Assembly: GCA_050694015.1 (NCBI GenBank)
Contig: JBOGWY010000293.1
Coordinates: 1-6,623 of the forward strand
Reading direction: 5' to 3'
DNA: 6,623 nt
DNA from: JBOGWY01 sp050694015
GTDB lineage: Bacteria > Actinomycetota > CADDZG01 > WHSQ01
Each line of letters begins with the position of its first letter. The stretch's first letter is position 1. This document shows positions 1-5,909 of this stretch, piece by piece. The notes beneath the pieces were generated by a model that was not told where the DNA came from, searched no databases, and was given only the letters and a program-made list of their open reading frames with translations. The translations under genes were made by a program, and so were the position numbers.

Positions 1-502
1 ACGCGCGCACCTGAACCCAGAGATTCATCACGAGACCGACGATCACGTGCATCAGGTGGAAGCCGGTAACGGTGAAGTACAGCGAGCCGTACGCGTTCGT
101 CGTCGGCGTGAAGTCGTGCAGGGCCTCGGGCCATTCGAAGACGAGGGTGATGATGAGGAAGATCGCACCGAGGATGAAGCCGAGCGCGAGCCCGGACTTG
201 AGGACACCCTGTTTCCCCTTCTCGATCCCGGCCTCCGCCCAGTGGACCGGCAGGCTGGAGCTCAGCAGGATGATGCTCATGATGATCGGCAGGGTCAGGT
301 GCGGAGCCTCGATCCCGTCGGGGGGCCACCCCGGCGCGCTTCGGAAGCGCAGGTAGAAGTAACTGGCGATCAACGCCGCGAACAGCGTCGCTTCGGTTGC
401 GATCAGCCACACCATCCCCCACCACGCGTAGCTGCGAGAGCCGTGCGCGTGATGCGGCAGGGACTGCTCGGGGACGCGGGCGGCCATGACTTCGGTACTC
501 AT
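1..502 (-). CDS. ctaE: Cytochrome c oxidase subunit III (short caa3-type form), partial at the left edge
   Basis: This gene encodes the membrane subunit III of a haem-copper oxidase, which packs against subunit I and supports its D-channel proton uptake. The 167 visible residues start with a short polar stretch and then the helix WLIATEATLFAALIASYFYL (residues 32-51), which holds the family's conserved glutamate (E37). A second helix includes ILLSSSLPVHWAE (78-90), followed by LGAIFLIITLVFEW (111-124) and the signature TGFHLMHV (146-153). The protein begins at what is helix 3 of classical subunit III. The two missing helices are at the C-terminus of the upstream CtaD, as in Bacillus-type caa3 oxidases. 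The ATG overlaps the ctaD stop codon (ATGA), and an AGGAG motif lies just upstream. The reading frame is open to base 2. By comparison with family members of about 200 residues, the last helix or so lies outside the window. Confidence 0.95.
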   Translation of the reverse strand, partial: MSTEVMAARVPEQSLPHHAHGSRSYAWWGMVWLIATEATLFAALIASYFYLRFRSAPGWPPDGIEAPHLTLPIIMSIILLSSSLPVHWAEAGIEKGKQGVLKSGLALGFILGAIFLIITLVFEWPEALHDFTPTTNAYGSLYFTVTGFHLMHVIVGLVMNLWVQVRA

Positions 503-2376
503 GTCTCCTGCGTCTCCCCTCGGGGCCAGAACCAGCCCATGATCCCGGCGACCACCAGCACGAACCCGGCGATCGCCGCGCTCCACGCCTCCAAGAGCAC
601 CGCGTAGAAGAAAACGAACAACGCGATCGACAACATGAACGGCCACGGCGACGCGTGGGGCATGTGCATCAGCGCCTGCGGGCGCCCGTCTAGCAGGCTT
701 GTCGACAGTGTCGTGTGCCCCTCATCGAGCGCATAGCCCTTGCTCGGGTCACCGCCTTCTTTGAGCTCGGGCTGATCCCAGACGGGCTCCCTGCTCGTCA
801 CCACCGGCACGACGCGGAAGTTGTAGTGGGGCGGCGGCGAGGAGGTCGCCCACTCGAGCGTCTCGCCGTTCCACGGATCGTCCGGTGCCACCGGGCCCTT
901 CCGCATCGCACGGAACCAGTTGATGCCGATGACGAGGATGCCGAGCGCGAGCACGAACGCACCGGCCGTGGAGATGATGTTGTGGACGTCCCAGCCGAGG
1001 CCCTCTTCGTAGGTGTAGACGCGGCGGGGCTGGCCCAGGATCCCGACGGTGTGCAGCGGGAACATGTTGGCGTTGAAGCCGATGAAGATCAGCCAGAAAG
1101 AAAGTTTCCCGAGACCCTCGTGCAGGATGCGGCCGATCATCTTCGGTGCCCAGTGGTAGATCGCGGCGAACATCGGGAAGACGGCGCCGCCGACCAGCAC
1201 GTAGTGGAGATGAGCGACGACGAAGTAGGTGTCGTGGACCTGTTGGTCGAACGGGATCGACGAGGTCATCACGCCCGTAACGCCCCCGATGACGAACGTG
1301 GCTATGAACCCGAATATGAACCACATCGCCGTGTTCAAGCGCGGGCGTCCGGTCACGAGCGTCGCGAGCCACGCGAAGACCTGCACGCCGCTTGGGATCG
1401 CCACCATGAAGCTCGCCGCCGAGACGAACGCCATCGTCATCTGCGGGAGTCCGGTTGCGAACATGTGGTGGACCCACACTCCGAAACCGATCAGCGCGAC
1501 CCCCAACTCGGCGAGCACGATGTAGATGTAGCCGACCATGCGGCGACGCACGTGCGTCGGGATCACGGCCGACGCGATCCCGAACGCCGGCAGCACGATG
1601 ATGTAGACCTCAGGATGACCGAAGATCCAGAACAGGTGCTGCCATAACAGCGGGTCCCCGCCGGTCGCGTTGTCGAAGAAATGGAACCCGAACTTGCGGT
1701 CCAGCACCAGCATCACGCACGCCAGCGTCAACAGCGGCACCGCGAAGACGATCTGGAACGCCATCGCGAGCTCGCCCCACACGAAGATCGGGATCCGGTT
1801 CAGTGTCATGCCGGGTGCGCGCAGCTTGAAGATCGTGACGATGAAGTTGACCGCGCCGCCGGTGGTCGAGATGCCGAGGAACAGCAGTCCCAGCGCGTAG
1901 AAGTCGATGTTCAAGCCGGGCGTGAAATTCTCGTCCCCGAGCGGCAGGTAGTTGAACCACCCGTCGTTGGGGGCATCGCCGGTGAGGAATGCCGAGTACA
2001 TGAACAGTCCGCCGGCAAGGAATACCCAGTAGCCGAACGAGTTCAGCCGCGGGAATGCCATGTCGCGGGCGCCGATCATCAACGGCACGAAGAAGTTGCC
2101 GAAGCCCGAAAGGACCGGCATCGCGAACAGGAACATCATCGTGATGCCGTGCATCGAGAACAGCTGGTTGAACGCCTCCGGGTTCACGAGATCGAGCTCG
2201 GCGGTCGTGAGCTGGACCCGCATGATCAGTGCCTCGATGCCGCCGAGGACGAAGAAGAACATCCCCGTGTAGAAGTAGCGCATCCCGATCCGCTTGTGAT
2301 CGACGGTAGAGACGAACGCGGCGATGCCGGGGCGATCGGTCCAGATGGCTTCGAGTCGCTGGGCGAGGGTGGCCAC
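499..2376 (-). CDS. ctaD: Cytochrome c oxidase subunit I, caa3/A-type, with C-terminal subunit III-like helices
   Basis: This is the catalytic subunit that reduces O2 to water and pumps protons across the cytoplasmic membrane. At 625 residues it exceeds the roughly 530 of classical subunit I. All metal ligands are visible: H76 and H391 for low-spin haem, H389 for haem a3, and H254, H303 and H304 for CuB. The cross-link tyrosine is Y258 and the gating glutamate is E256 in GHPEVY, which marks an A1-type enzyme. The D-channel entry D105 and N112 are kept, although the usual APD is ARD and NN is NS. H381 and D382 match the Mg site, and R451-R452 the haem propionate arginines. The K-channel position, normally IPTGIKVF, reads IPSGVQVF, so the lysine is Q332. 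After the core comes a hydrophilic linker (about 490-575), then SPWP (576-579) and two hydrophobic helices resembling the start of classical subunit III. The GTG start shares its first G with the ctaC stop codon (TAGTG). Confidence 0.98.
   Translation of the reverse strand: MATLAQRLEAIWTDRPGIAAFVSTVDHKRIGMRYFYTGMFFFVLGGIEALIMRVQLTTAELDLVNPEAFNQLFSMHGITMMFLFAMPVLSGFGNFFVPLMIGARDMAFPRLNSFGYWVFLAGGLFMYSAFLTGDAPNDGWFNYLPLGDENFTPGLNIDFYALGLLFLGISTTGGAVNFIVTIFKLRAPGMTLNRIPIFVWGELAMAFQIVFAVPLLTLACVMLVLDRKFGFHFFDNATGGDPLLWQHLFWIFGHPEVYIIVLPAFGIASAVIPTHVRRRMVGYIYIVLAELGVALIGFGVWVHHMFATGLPQMTMAFVSAASFMVAIPSGVQVFAWLATLVTGRPRLNTAMWFIFGFIATFVIGGVTGVMTSSIPFDQQVHDTYFVVAHLHYVLVGGAVFPMFAAIYHWAPKMIGRILHEGLGKLSFWLIFIGFNANMFPLHTVGILGQPRRVYTYEEGLGWDVHNIISTAGAFVLALGILVIGINWFRAMRKGPVAPDDPWNGETLEWATSSPPPHYNFRVVPVVTSREPVWDQPELKEGGDPSKGYALDEGHTTLSTSLLDGRPQALMHMPHASPWPFMLSIALFVFFYAVLLEAWSAAIAGFVLVVAGIMGWFWPRGETQET
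505..520 (-). promoter_or_regulatory. Ribosome binding site region of ctaE inside the end of ctaD
   Basis: Read on the minus strand, AGGGGAG lies 11 nt and AGGAG lies 2 nt before the ATG at 502. Both are inside the last codons of ctaD. Together with the ATGA stop/start overlap they support this ctaE start and suggest translational coupling to ctaD. Which of the two purine blocks is used cannot be decided from sequence. Confidence 0.55.
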
Positions 2377-3386
2377 TAGTCCAAGTTTCCCAGGTATTCG
2401 ATCAAGGCATCGAGTTCGTCGTCATCGAGGTCGGCGGGGGGCATGAACACGCCGCGTTTCAGGGCATGCGGGTTGCGCACGAACTGCCTGAGGTTCTGCG
2501 GGGTGTTCCCGAAGAAGCCGCCGATGATGTCGCGGTTCATGAGGTGAGTCAGGTCGGGTCCGTCGGTGGCGGTCGCCTCGGTGCCACGGATCGCGTGACA
2601 CCCGACACAGGACGAGTTGAGGAAGATGTCCTGGCCTTCGCTGAAGAGAATCGTGCGGGTTAGCTGCGTAGCCATCGGCTCTGCCTCGTGGTCCACCCAT
2701 TCTTCGAAAGCGTCCCGCTCCTCCGCCACCACGTAGAACGCCATCTTCGAGTGCTGCAGCCCGCAGAACTCGGCGCACTGCCCCCGGTAACGGCCCGGCT
2801 CGTCGGCGTGGAGCCACGTCGTGGTCTCCGTCCCCGGGATCATGTCGGTCTTGGCTTGGAGCTCGGGGACCCAGAAGGAATGGATCACGTCCGCACTGTT
2901 GAGCTTCAGACGCACCGGTTCACCGACGGGGATGTGGATCTCGTTCGCGGTGACGGCCCCGTTCGGGTAGCGAACCTCCCACCACCAGTCGCGGCCGATC
3001 ACCTCGATCTCGAGCTCGGCGTCATCGTCGGCGAGCGCGAGGTTGCGCATCTCGCGCAAGGAGAAGACGAACACACCAACCAGGATGAGGGCCGGGATGA
3101 TCACGCCGGAGATCACGACGAAGCGATCGCCCCACGAGACCTCGCTGTGGTCGAGCTCGTCCGTCGATCTGCGGCCCCGCAGGATCGCCCACAGCAACAT
3201 CGCGCACACGACGACGAAGACGACGGTCGAGATCCACAGCATCGGCCACCACAGGACCTCGATCCGCGCGGCCCCCGGCCCTTTGGGTTCCAGCATCGAG
3301 GGGGAATCTTCGGAACAAGCCGAAAGCACGAATGCGCAAGAGGCAACGGCGAAGAGACCGATCGTTCGCGCGCCCCTACGCCTCAC
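2376..3386 (-). CDS. ctaC: Cytochrome c oxidase subunit II with fused C-terminal cytochrome c (caa3 type), lipoprotein
   Basis: This subunit accepts electrons on the outer face of the membrane and passes them through CuA to subunit I. Numbering is from the start chosen here (336 residues). A basic n-region and hydrophobic stretch end in a lipobox, LSAC, with C24 as the lipidated cysteine. Two helices follow at about 42-69 and 88-109. The cupredoxin domain has an aromatic patch (W134-W136) and all CuA ligands: H169, and C204, E206, C208, H212 and M215 in CAEFCGLQHSKM. A cytochrome c domain follows, with the haem site CVGCH (260-264) and probable axial M315 in GVFMPP. The start is uncertain. 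GTG at 3386 has GAGGAG 11 nt upstream. An in-frame GTG at 3398 would add four residues but has no room for a ribosome site. The TAG stop overlaps the ctaD GTG by one base. At V90 the usual K-channel entry glutamate of subunit II is missing. Confidence 0.96.
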   Translation of the reverse strand: MRRRGARTIGLFAVASCAFVLSACSEDSPSMLEPKGPGAARIEVLWWPMLWISTVVFVVVCAMLLWAILRGRRSTDELDHSEVSWGDRFVVISGVIIPALILVGVFVFSLREMRNLALADDDAELEIEVIGRDWWWEVRYPNGAVTANEIHIPVGEPVRLKLNSADVIHSFWVPELQAKTDMIPGTETTTWLHADEPGRYRGQCAEFCGLQHSKMAFYVVAEERDAFEEWVDHEAEPMATQLTRTILFSEGQDIFLNSSCVGCHAIRGTEATATDGPDLTHLMNRDIIGGFFGNTPQNLRQFVRNPHALKRGVFMPPADLDDDELDALIEYLGNLD

Positions 3387-3397
3387 GGATCGTCGCA

Positions 3398-3403
3398 CTC
3401 CTC
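3398..3403 (-). promoter_or_regulatory. ctaC: Candidate ribosome binding site of ctaC
   Basis: Minus-strand GAGGAG ends 11 nt before the GTG at 3386. For the alternative GTG at 3398 the same motif would abut or overlap the start codon. This is why the shorter form was chosen. The spacing is a little long, so confidence is moderate. Confidence 0.45.
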
Positions 3404-3456
3404 AGGCCAGCCGCCGGACGTCTTTTTTACACCACCCTTTTGTGAGCACATAGCCG

Positions 3457-3488
3457 CGTTTTCAGGCGGGCGTCTGCAGAAGAAAACG
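3457..3488. repeat. Inverted repeat between mobA and ctaC
   Basis: Perfect 7-bp arms CGTTTTC (3457-3463) and GAAAACG (3482-3488) flank 18 bp that contain the 8-bp palindrome TCTGCAGA (3473-3480). The right arm directly abuts the mobA stop codon. On the minus strand no T-run follows the hairpin, so it is not a classical intrinsic terminator. It could be an imperfect terminator, an operator for ctaC or chance. The rest of the roughly 100-bp gap up to ctaC is unusually A/T-rich for this DNA (for example TTTTTT at 3423-3428 on the plus strand) and probably holds the ctaC promoter. I could not assign a convincing -35/-10 pair. Confidence 0.3.
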
Positions 3489-4043
3489 TCACCGATAGCG
3501 GAGATCACCCGGTTCGTTGACGTTCAACGCGAAGCGGCCGGTGGGATCGAAGGTTTCCCATTCCGTAACGACCTGGTTTTTCAGCCTGTCGATCACTGAA
3601 AGCAGTGACAGGTCACGTCGCCCGACCGCTTGCTCCAGGTGCGGCAACGCGGTCTTCGAGTACACCGCGTGCAACGGCTGCAGCCCGTGCTCGTCTTCCG
3701 GCACGACCACGTTTGAGCCTGCGTGCCTACCTGCGAGGTGGGTAAAGAGGCTCGGACTGGCAAACGGCATGTCGACTGCGACCACTGCGAGCAAGCCGTG
3801 GGGTGACGCTCGCAGCCCGGCGACGATCCCTCCGAGGGGGCCGGAGTCGGGGGCCGCGTCGTCGATGTGCTCGAGGTCGACGGGGTATCTCCGGCCCCCG
3901 CTCGCGACGAACACCGGGTCGGCCACCTCGCTCAGCCGCCGGGTCACACGAACGATCAGGGGTTCGCCCTCGAAGTCGAGCAGGGCTTTGTCGCGGCCCA
4001 TCCTGGACGACCCCCCGCCGCACAGCACGATTCCCGCGAGCAC
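3489..4043 (-). CDS. mobA: Molybdenum cofactor guanylyltransferase
   Basis: The product transfers GMP from GTP to molybdenum-molybdopterin, giving the guanine dinucleotide cofactor used by DMSO-reductase-family enzymes such as formate dehydrogenase; it acts in the cytoplasm. Numbering is from the start chosen here (184 residues, close to the usual length of about 190). The nucleotide-binding signature LCGGGSSRMGRDKALL is at residues 7-22, with a cysteine where alanine is usual (LAGG). GPLGGI is at 68-73, a DMPF motif at 91-94, LHAVY at 124-128 and the C-terminal LNVNEPGDL at 173-181. I chose GTG 4043 because it places the signature six residues from the N-terminus. The frame stays open to 4154, but that extension is arginine-rich and antisense to the start of fdhD. 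A purine-rich AAGGA lies 13 nt upstream, which is too far for a good ribosome site. A leaderless start is possible. Confidence 0.92.
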   Translation of the reverse strand: MLAGIVLCGGGSSRMGRDKALLDFEGEPLIVRVTRRLSEVADPVFVASGGRRYPVDLEHIDDAAPDSGPLGGIVAGLRASPHGLLAVVAVDMPFASPSLFTHLAGRHAGSNVVVPEDEHGLQPLHAVYSKTALPHLEQAVGRRDLSLLSVIDRLKNQVVTEWETFDPTGRFALNVNEPGDLRYR

Positions 4044-4066
4044 GTGACGAATGTAATCCTTGAAGT
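4044..4066. promoter_or_regulatory. Candidate compact bidirectional promoter between mobA and fdhD
   Basis: The two divergent start codons are separated by only 23 bp. Its centre, AATGTAAT (4050-4057), reads TGTAAT on the plus strand and TACATT on the minus strand. These are overlapping -10-like hexamers facing opposite ways. TACATT ends exactly 6 nt before the mobA GTG, the spacing expected if transcription begins at the start codon. TGTAAT ends 9 nt before the fdhD GTG, allowing a leader of only a few bases. No convincing -35 boxes are seen, and neither gene has a good Shine-Dalgarno sequence. The spacing is observed; promoter function is inferred. Confidence 0.35.
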
Positions 4067-4903
4067 GTGACCGATCACCCCGGCAGCCACGTGCGGGTTC
4101 GCGTCGACGTCGTCGATGGCGACACGACCACGACCCGCTCCGATCGTGTGGCAACGGAAGAGCCGATGGAGATCCGCCTCCTCGCGGGCGCCGAGCGGCG
4201 CACGATCGCGGTCACGATGCGTACGCCGGGCAACGACTTCGAGCTCGCTGCGGGCTTCCTCTACTCCGAAGGCATCGTCGCGGCGCCGGATCAGATCGCC
4301 TCGATCACTTACTGCGTCGATCGTGACGTCGACGAGAGTCAACGCTTCAACATCGTCAACGTCGCGCTCTCGACCGGACGCCTACCGGACCTCAGGACCC
4401 TGGAACGCAACTTCTACACGTCGAGCGCGTGCGGGGTGTGCGGGAAGGAGAGCCTCGACGCGCTCGAGTTGCGCGGCGGGCCGGCATCGAACGACGTGCG
4501 GGTGGACGCAGATCTGATCAGAGAACTGCCGGACAAACTCCGTGCCGCGCAGGGACTGTTCGAGAAGACGGGCGGCCTGCACGCGGCGGCGGTCTTCGAT
4601 GCAACTGGAGGCGTCATCGCCGCGCGCGAGGACGTGGGCCGGCACAACGCGGTGGACAAGGTGGTGGGCCATGCGCTCCTCGACGAGCTACTCCCGCTGG
4701 ACGGGCACCTGCTGATGGTCTCCGGCCGGACGAGCTACGAGATCATGCAGAAGGCGCTCGCCGCCGGCATCCCGATCGTCTGCGGGGTCTCGGCCCCCAG
4801 CAGCTTGGCCGTCGATCTCGCGACGCGGTTCAACATGACCCTCGTGGGATTCCTGCGTGGCGACCGCTTCAACATCTACGCGGGCGCCGAGCGCGTCGCC
4901 TAA
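4067..4903 (+). CDS. fdhD: Formate dehydrogenase sulfur carrier/accessory protein FdhD
   Basis: FdhD passes sulfur from a cysteine desulfurase (IscS in E. coli) to the molybdenum bis-guanine dinucleotide cofactor, a step required for formate dehydrogenase activity. The 278 residues fit the family length. Visible motifs in order are VATEEPMEIRL (28-38), MRTPGNDFELAAGFLYSEGI (51-70), the sulfur-transfer loop SACGVCGKESL (120-130) with C122 and C125, EKTGGLHAAAVF (166-177), REDVGRHNAVDKVVG (187-201), SGRTSYEIMQKA (219-230) and CGVSAPSSLAVDLA (239-252). The GTG start leaves a short variable N-terminus typical of the family; no clear ribosome site precedes it. It is the only plus-strand gene of the window. 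It diverges from mobA across 23 bp and its TAA overlaps the end of moaA. Its presence implies a molybdenum or tungsten formate dehydrogenase in this genome. Confidence 0.96.
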   Translation: MTDHPGSHVRVRVDVVDGDTTTTRSDRVATEEPMEIRLLAGAERRTIAVTMRTPGNDFELAAGFLYSEGIVAAPDQIASITYCVDRDVDESQRFNIVNVALSTGRLPDLRTLERNFYTSSACGVCGKESLDALELRGGPASNDVRVDADLIRELPDKLRAAQGLFEKTGGLHAAAVFDATGGVIAAREDVGRHNAVDKVVGHALLDELLPLDGHLLMVSGRTSYEIMQKALAAGIPIVCGVSAPSSLAVDLATRFNMTLVGFLRGDRFNIYAGAERVA

Positions 4904-5904
4904 CCGCCGATGTAGGACATCGAGACCTTCGGGATGAGCACGGTCTCGGCGGAACGCTCCTCCGAGTAGCGGTCGGTGCGGCCGCTCCAGATATCCGAGA
5001 TCCTTTGCGTCATCTCGGCATCGCTCGCGCCGGACCGGATCGGCGCTCGCAGGTCATGGCCCGCAGAACTGAAGAGGCACGTGAAGAGCTTGCCGTCGGC
5101 CGACACGCGCGCCCGCACGCAGCCGCCGCAGAACGGCTGGGTCACCGACGCGATCACTCCGATCTCGCCGGTGCCGTCGCGATAGAGGTAGCGACTCGAC
5201 GTCTCGCCGTGCGAGCGGTCCCCCACCGGCTCGAGCGGCATCTCGGCGTCGATCCGGCTCACGATCTCGTCGGCGGGGACCACTTGATCGAGGTTCCACC
5301 CGATCGTCCCGCCGACGTCCATGTACTCGATGAACCTCACGACATGCCCGGTGCCCTTGAAATAACGAGCGAAATCGACGATGCCATCGTCGTTGATGCC
5401 TCGCTGCACGACCGCGTTGATCTTGAGGGGGCCGAGCCCCGCGTCGTCCGCGGCCTCGATTCCGGCGAGAACACGGTGGACGGGAAAGTCGACGTCGTTC
5501 ATCGCCGCGAACGTCTCGTCGTCGAGAGCATCGAGGCTCCCCGTCACGCGACCGAGACCGGCGTCTTTCAGACTCTGAGCCTTCGCGGCTAGGAACGCTC
5601 CGTTCGTGGTCATCGCGAGGTCTTCGATCCCGTCGATCGCGGCGATCATCTCGACCAGCCGTTCGATGTCGCGGCGCAGCAGTGGCTCGCCCCCGGTCAG
5701 TCGCACCTTCGTGACGCCGAGGTCGACGAAGGTTCGCACGAGACGGGTCATCTCCTCGTAGGTCAACAACTGATCGCGTGCGAGGAAACGGTGATCGGCC
5801 CCGAAGATCTCCTTCGGCATGCAATAGGTGCACCGGACGTTGCACTTGTCGGTGACGGAGATCCGCAGGTCGGTGAGACCCCGGCCGAGGGTGTCGCTCA
5901 GCAT
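4900..5904 (-). CDS. moaA: GTP 3',8-cyclase, molybdenum cofactor biosynthesis protein A (radical SAM)
   Basis: MoaA catalyses the first step of molybdopterin synthesis, converting GTP to 3',8-cyclo-GTP with S-adenosylmethionine. Numbering is from the start chosen here (334 residues, the usual length). The radical-SAM cluster motif is C21, C25 and C28 in DKCNVRCTYCMP, and the SAM-binding TGGEPL is at 70-75. The C-terminal second Fe-S cluster has C259, C262 and C276. The usual CNR after the second cysteine is CVR, but both substrate-region arginines (R264, R266) remain. The protein ends in the double glycine required for activity. ATG 5904 is preferred because GAGG lies 9 nt upstream and MLSDTLGRGLTDLRIS is a typical MoaA beginning. 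An ATG at 5913 overlaps the upstream stop (ATGA) and would add three residues. The frame's extension to 6057 overlaps the NrfD-like gene and is spurious. The TAG stop overlaps fdhD by 4 bp. Confidence 0.97.
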   Translation of the reverse strand: MLSDTLGRGLTDLRISVTDKCNVRCTYCMPKEIFGADHRFLARDQLLTYEEMTRLVRTFVDLGVTKVRLTGGEPLLRRDIERLVEMIAAIDGIEDLAMTTNGAFLAAKAQSLKDAGLGRVTGSLDALDDETFAAMNDVDFPVHRVLAGIEAADDAGLGPLKINAVVQRGINDDGIVDFARYFKGTGHVVRFIEYMDVGGTIGWNLDQVVPADEIVSRIDAEMPLEPVGDRSHGETSSRYLYRDGTGEIGVIASVTQPFCGGCVRARVSADGKLFTCLFSSAGHDLRAPIRSGASDAEMTQRISDIWSGRTDRYSEERSAETVLIPKVSMSYIGG

Positions 5905-5909
5905 CCCGT

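Noticed and set aside
715..1647. Long plus-strand open frame (310 codons) opposite ctaD, and similar ones at 1681-2379 and 2688-3599
   Set aside because: Each is antisense to a well-supported oxidase gene, is rich in Arg, Asp, Glu and His as expected from reading GC-biased codons backwards, and shows no recognisable domain.
3403..3428. Possible plus-strand intrinsic terminator: GC-rich stretch followed by a T-run
   Set aside because: The GC-rich part forms only 3-bp stems, and no plus-strand gene lies upstream that would need termination here.
4041..4046. CACGTG palindrome
   Set aside because: It is a 6-bp palindrome in GC-rich DNA and arises from the mobA GTG start codon and its flank; nothing else supports an operator.
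4044..4154. N-terminal extension of mobA by 37 residues
   Set aside because: It would place an arginine-rich stretch before the nucleotide-binding signature, which normally sits within the first ten residues, and it is antisense to the start of fdhD.
4429..5592. Plus-strand open frame of 387 codons spanning the fdhD/moaA junction
   Set aside because: It runs in a shifted frame through fdhD and then antisense to moaA, both clear genes, and its product is low-complexity arginine/glycine/aspartate-rich sequence without motifs.
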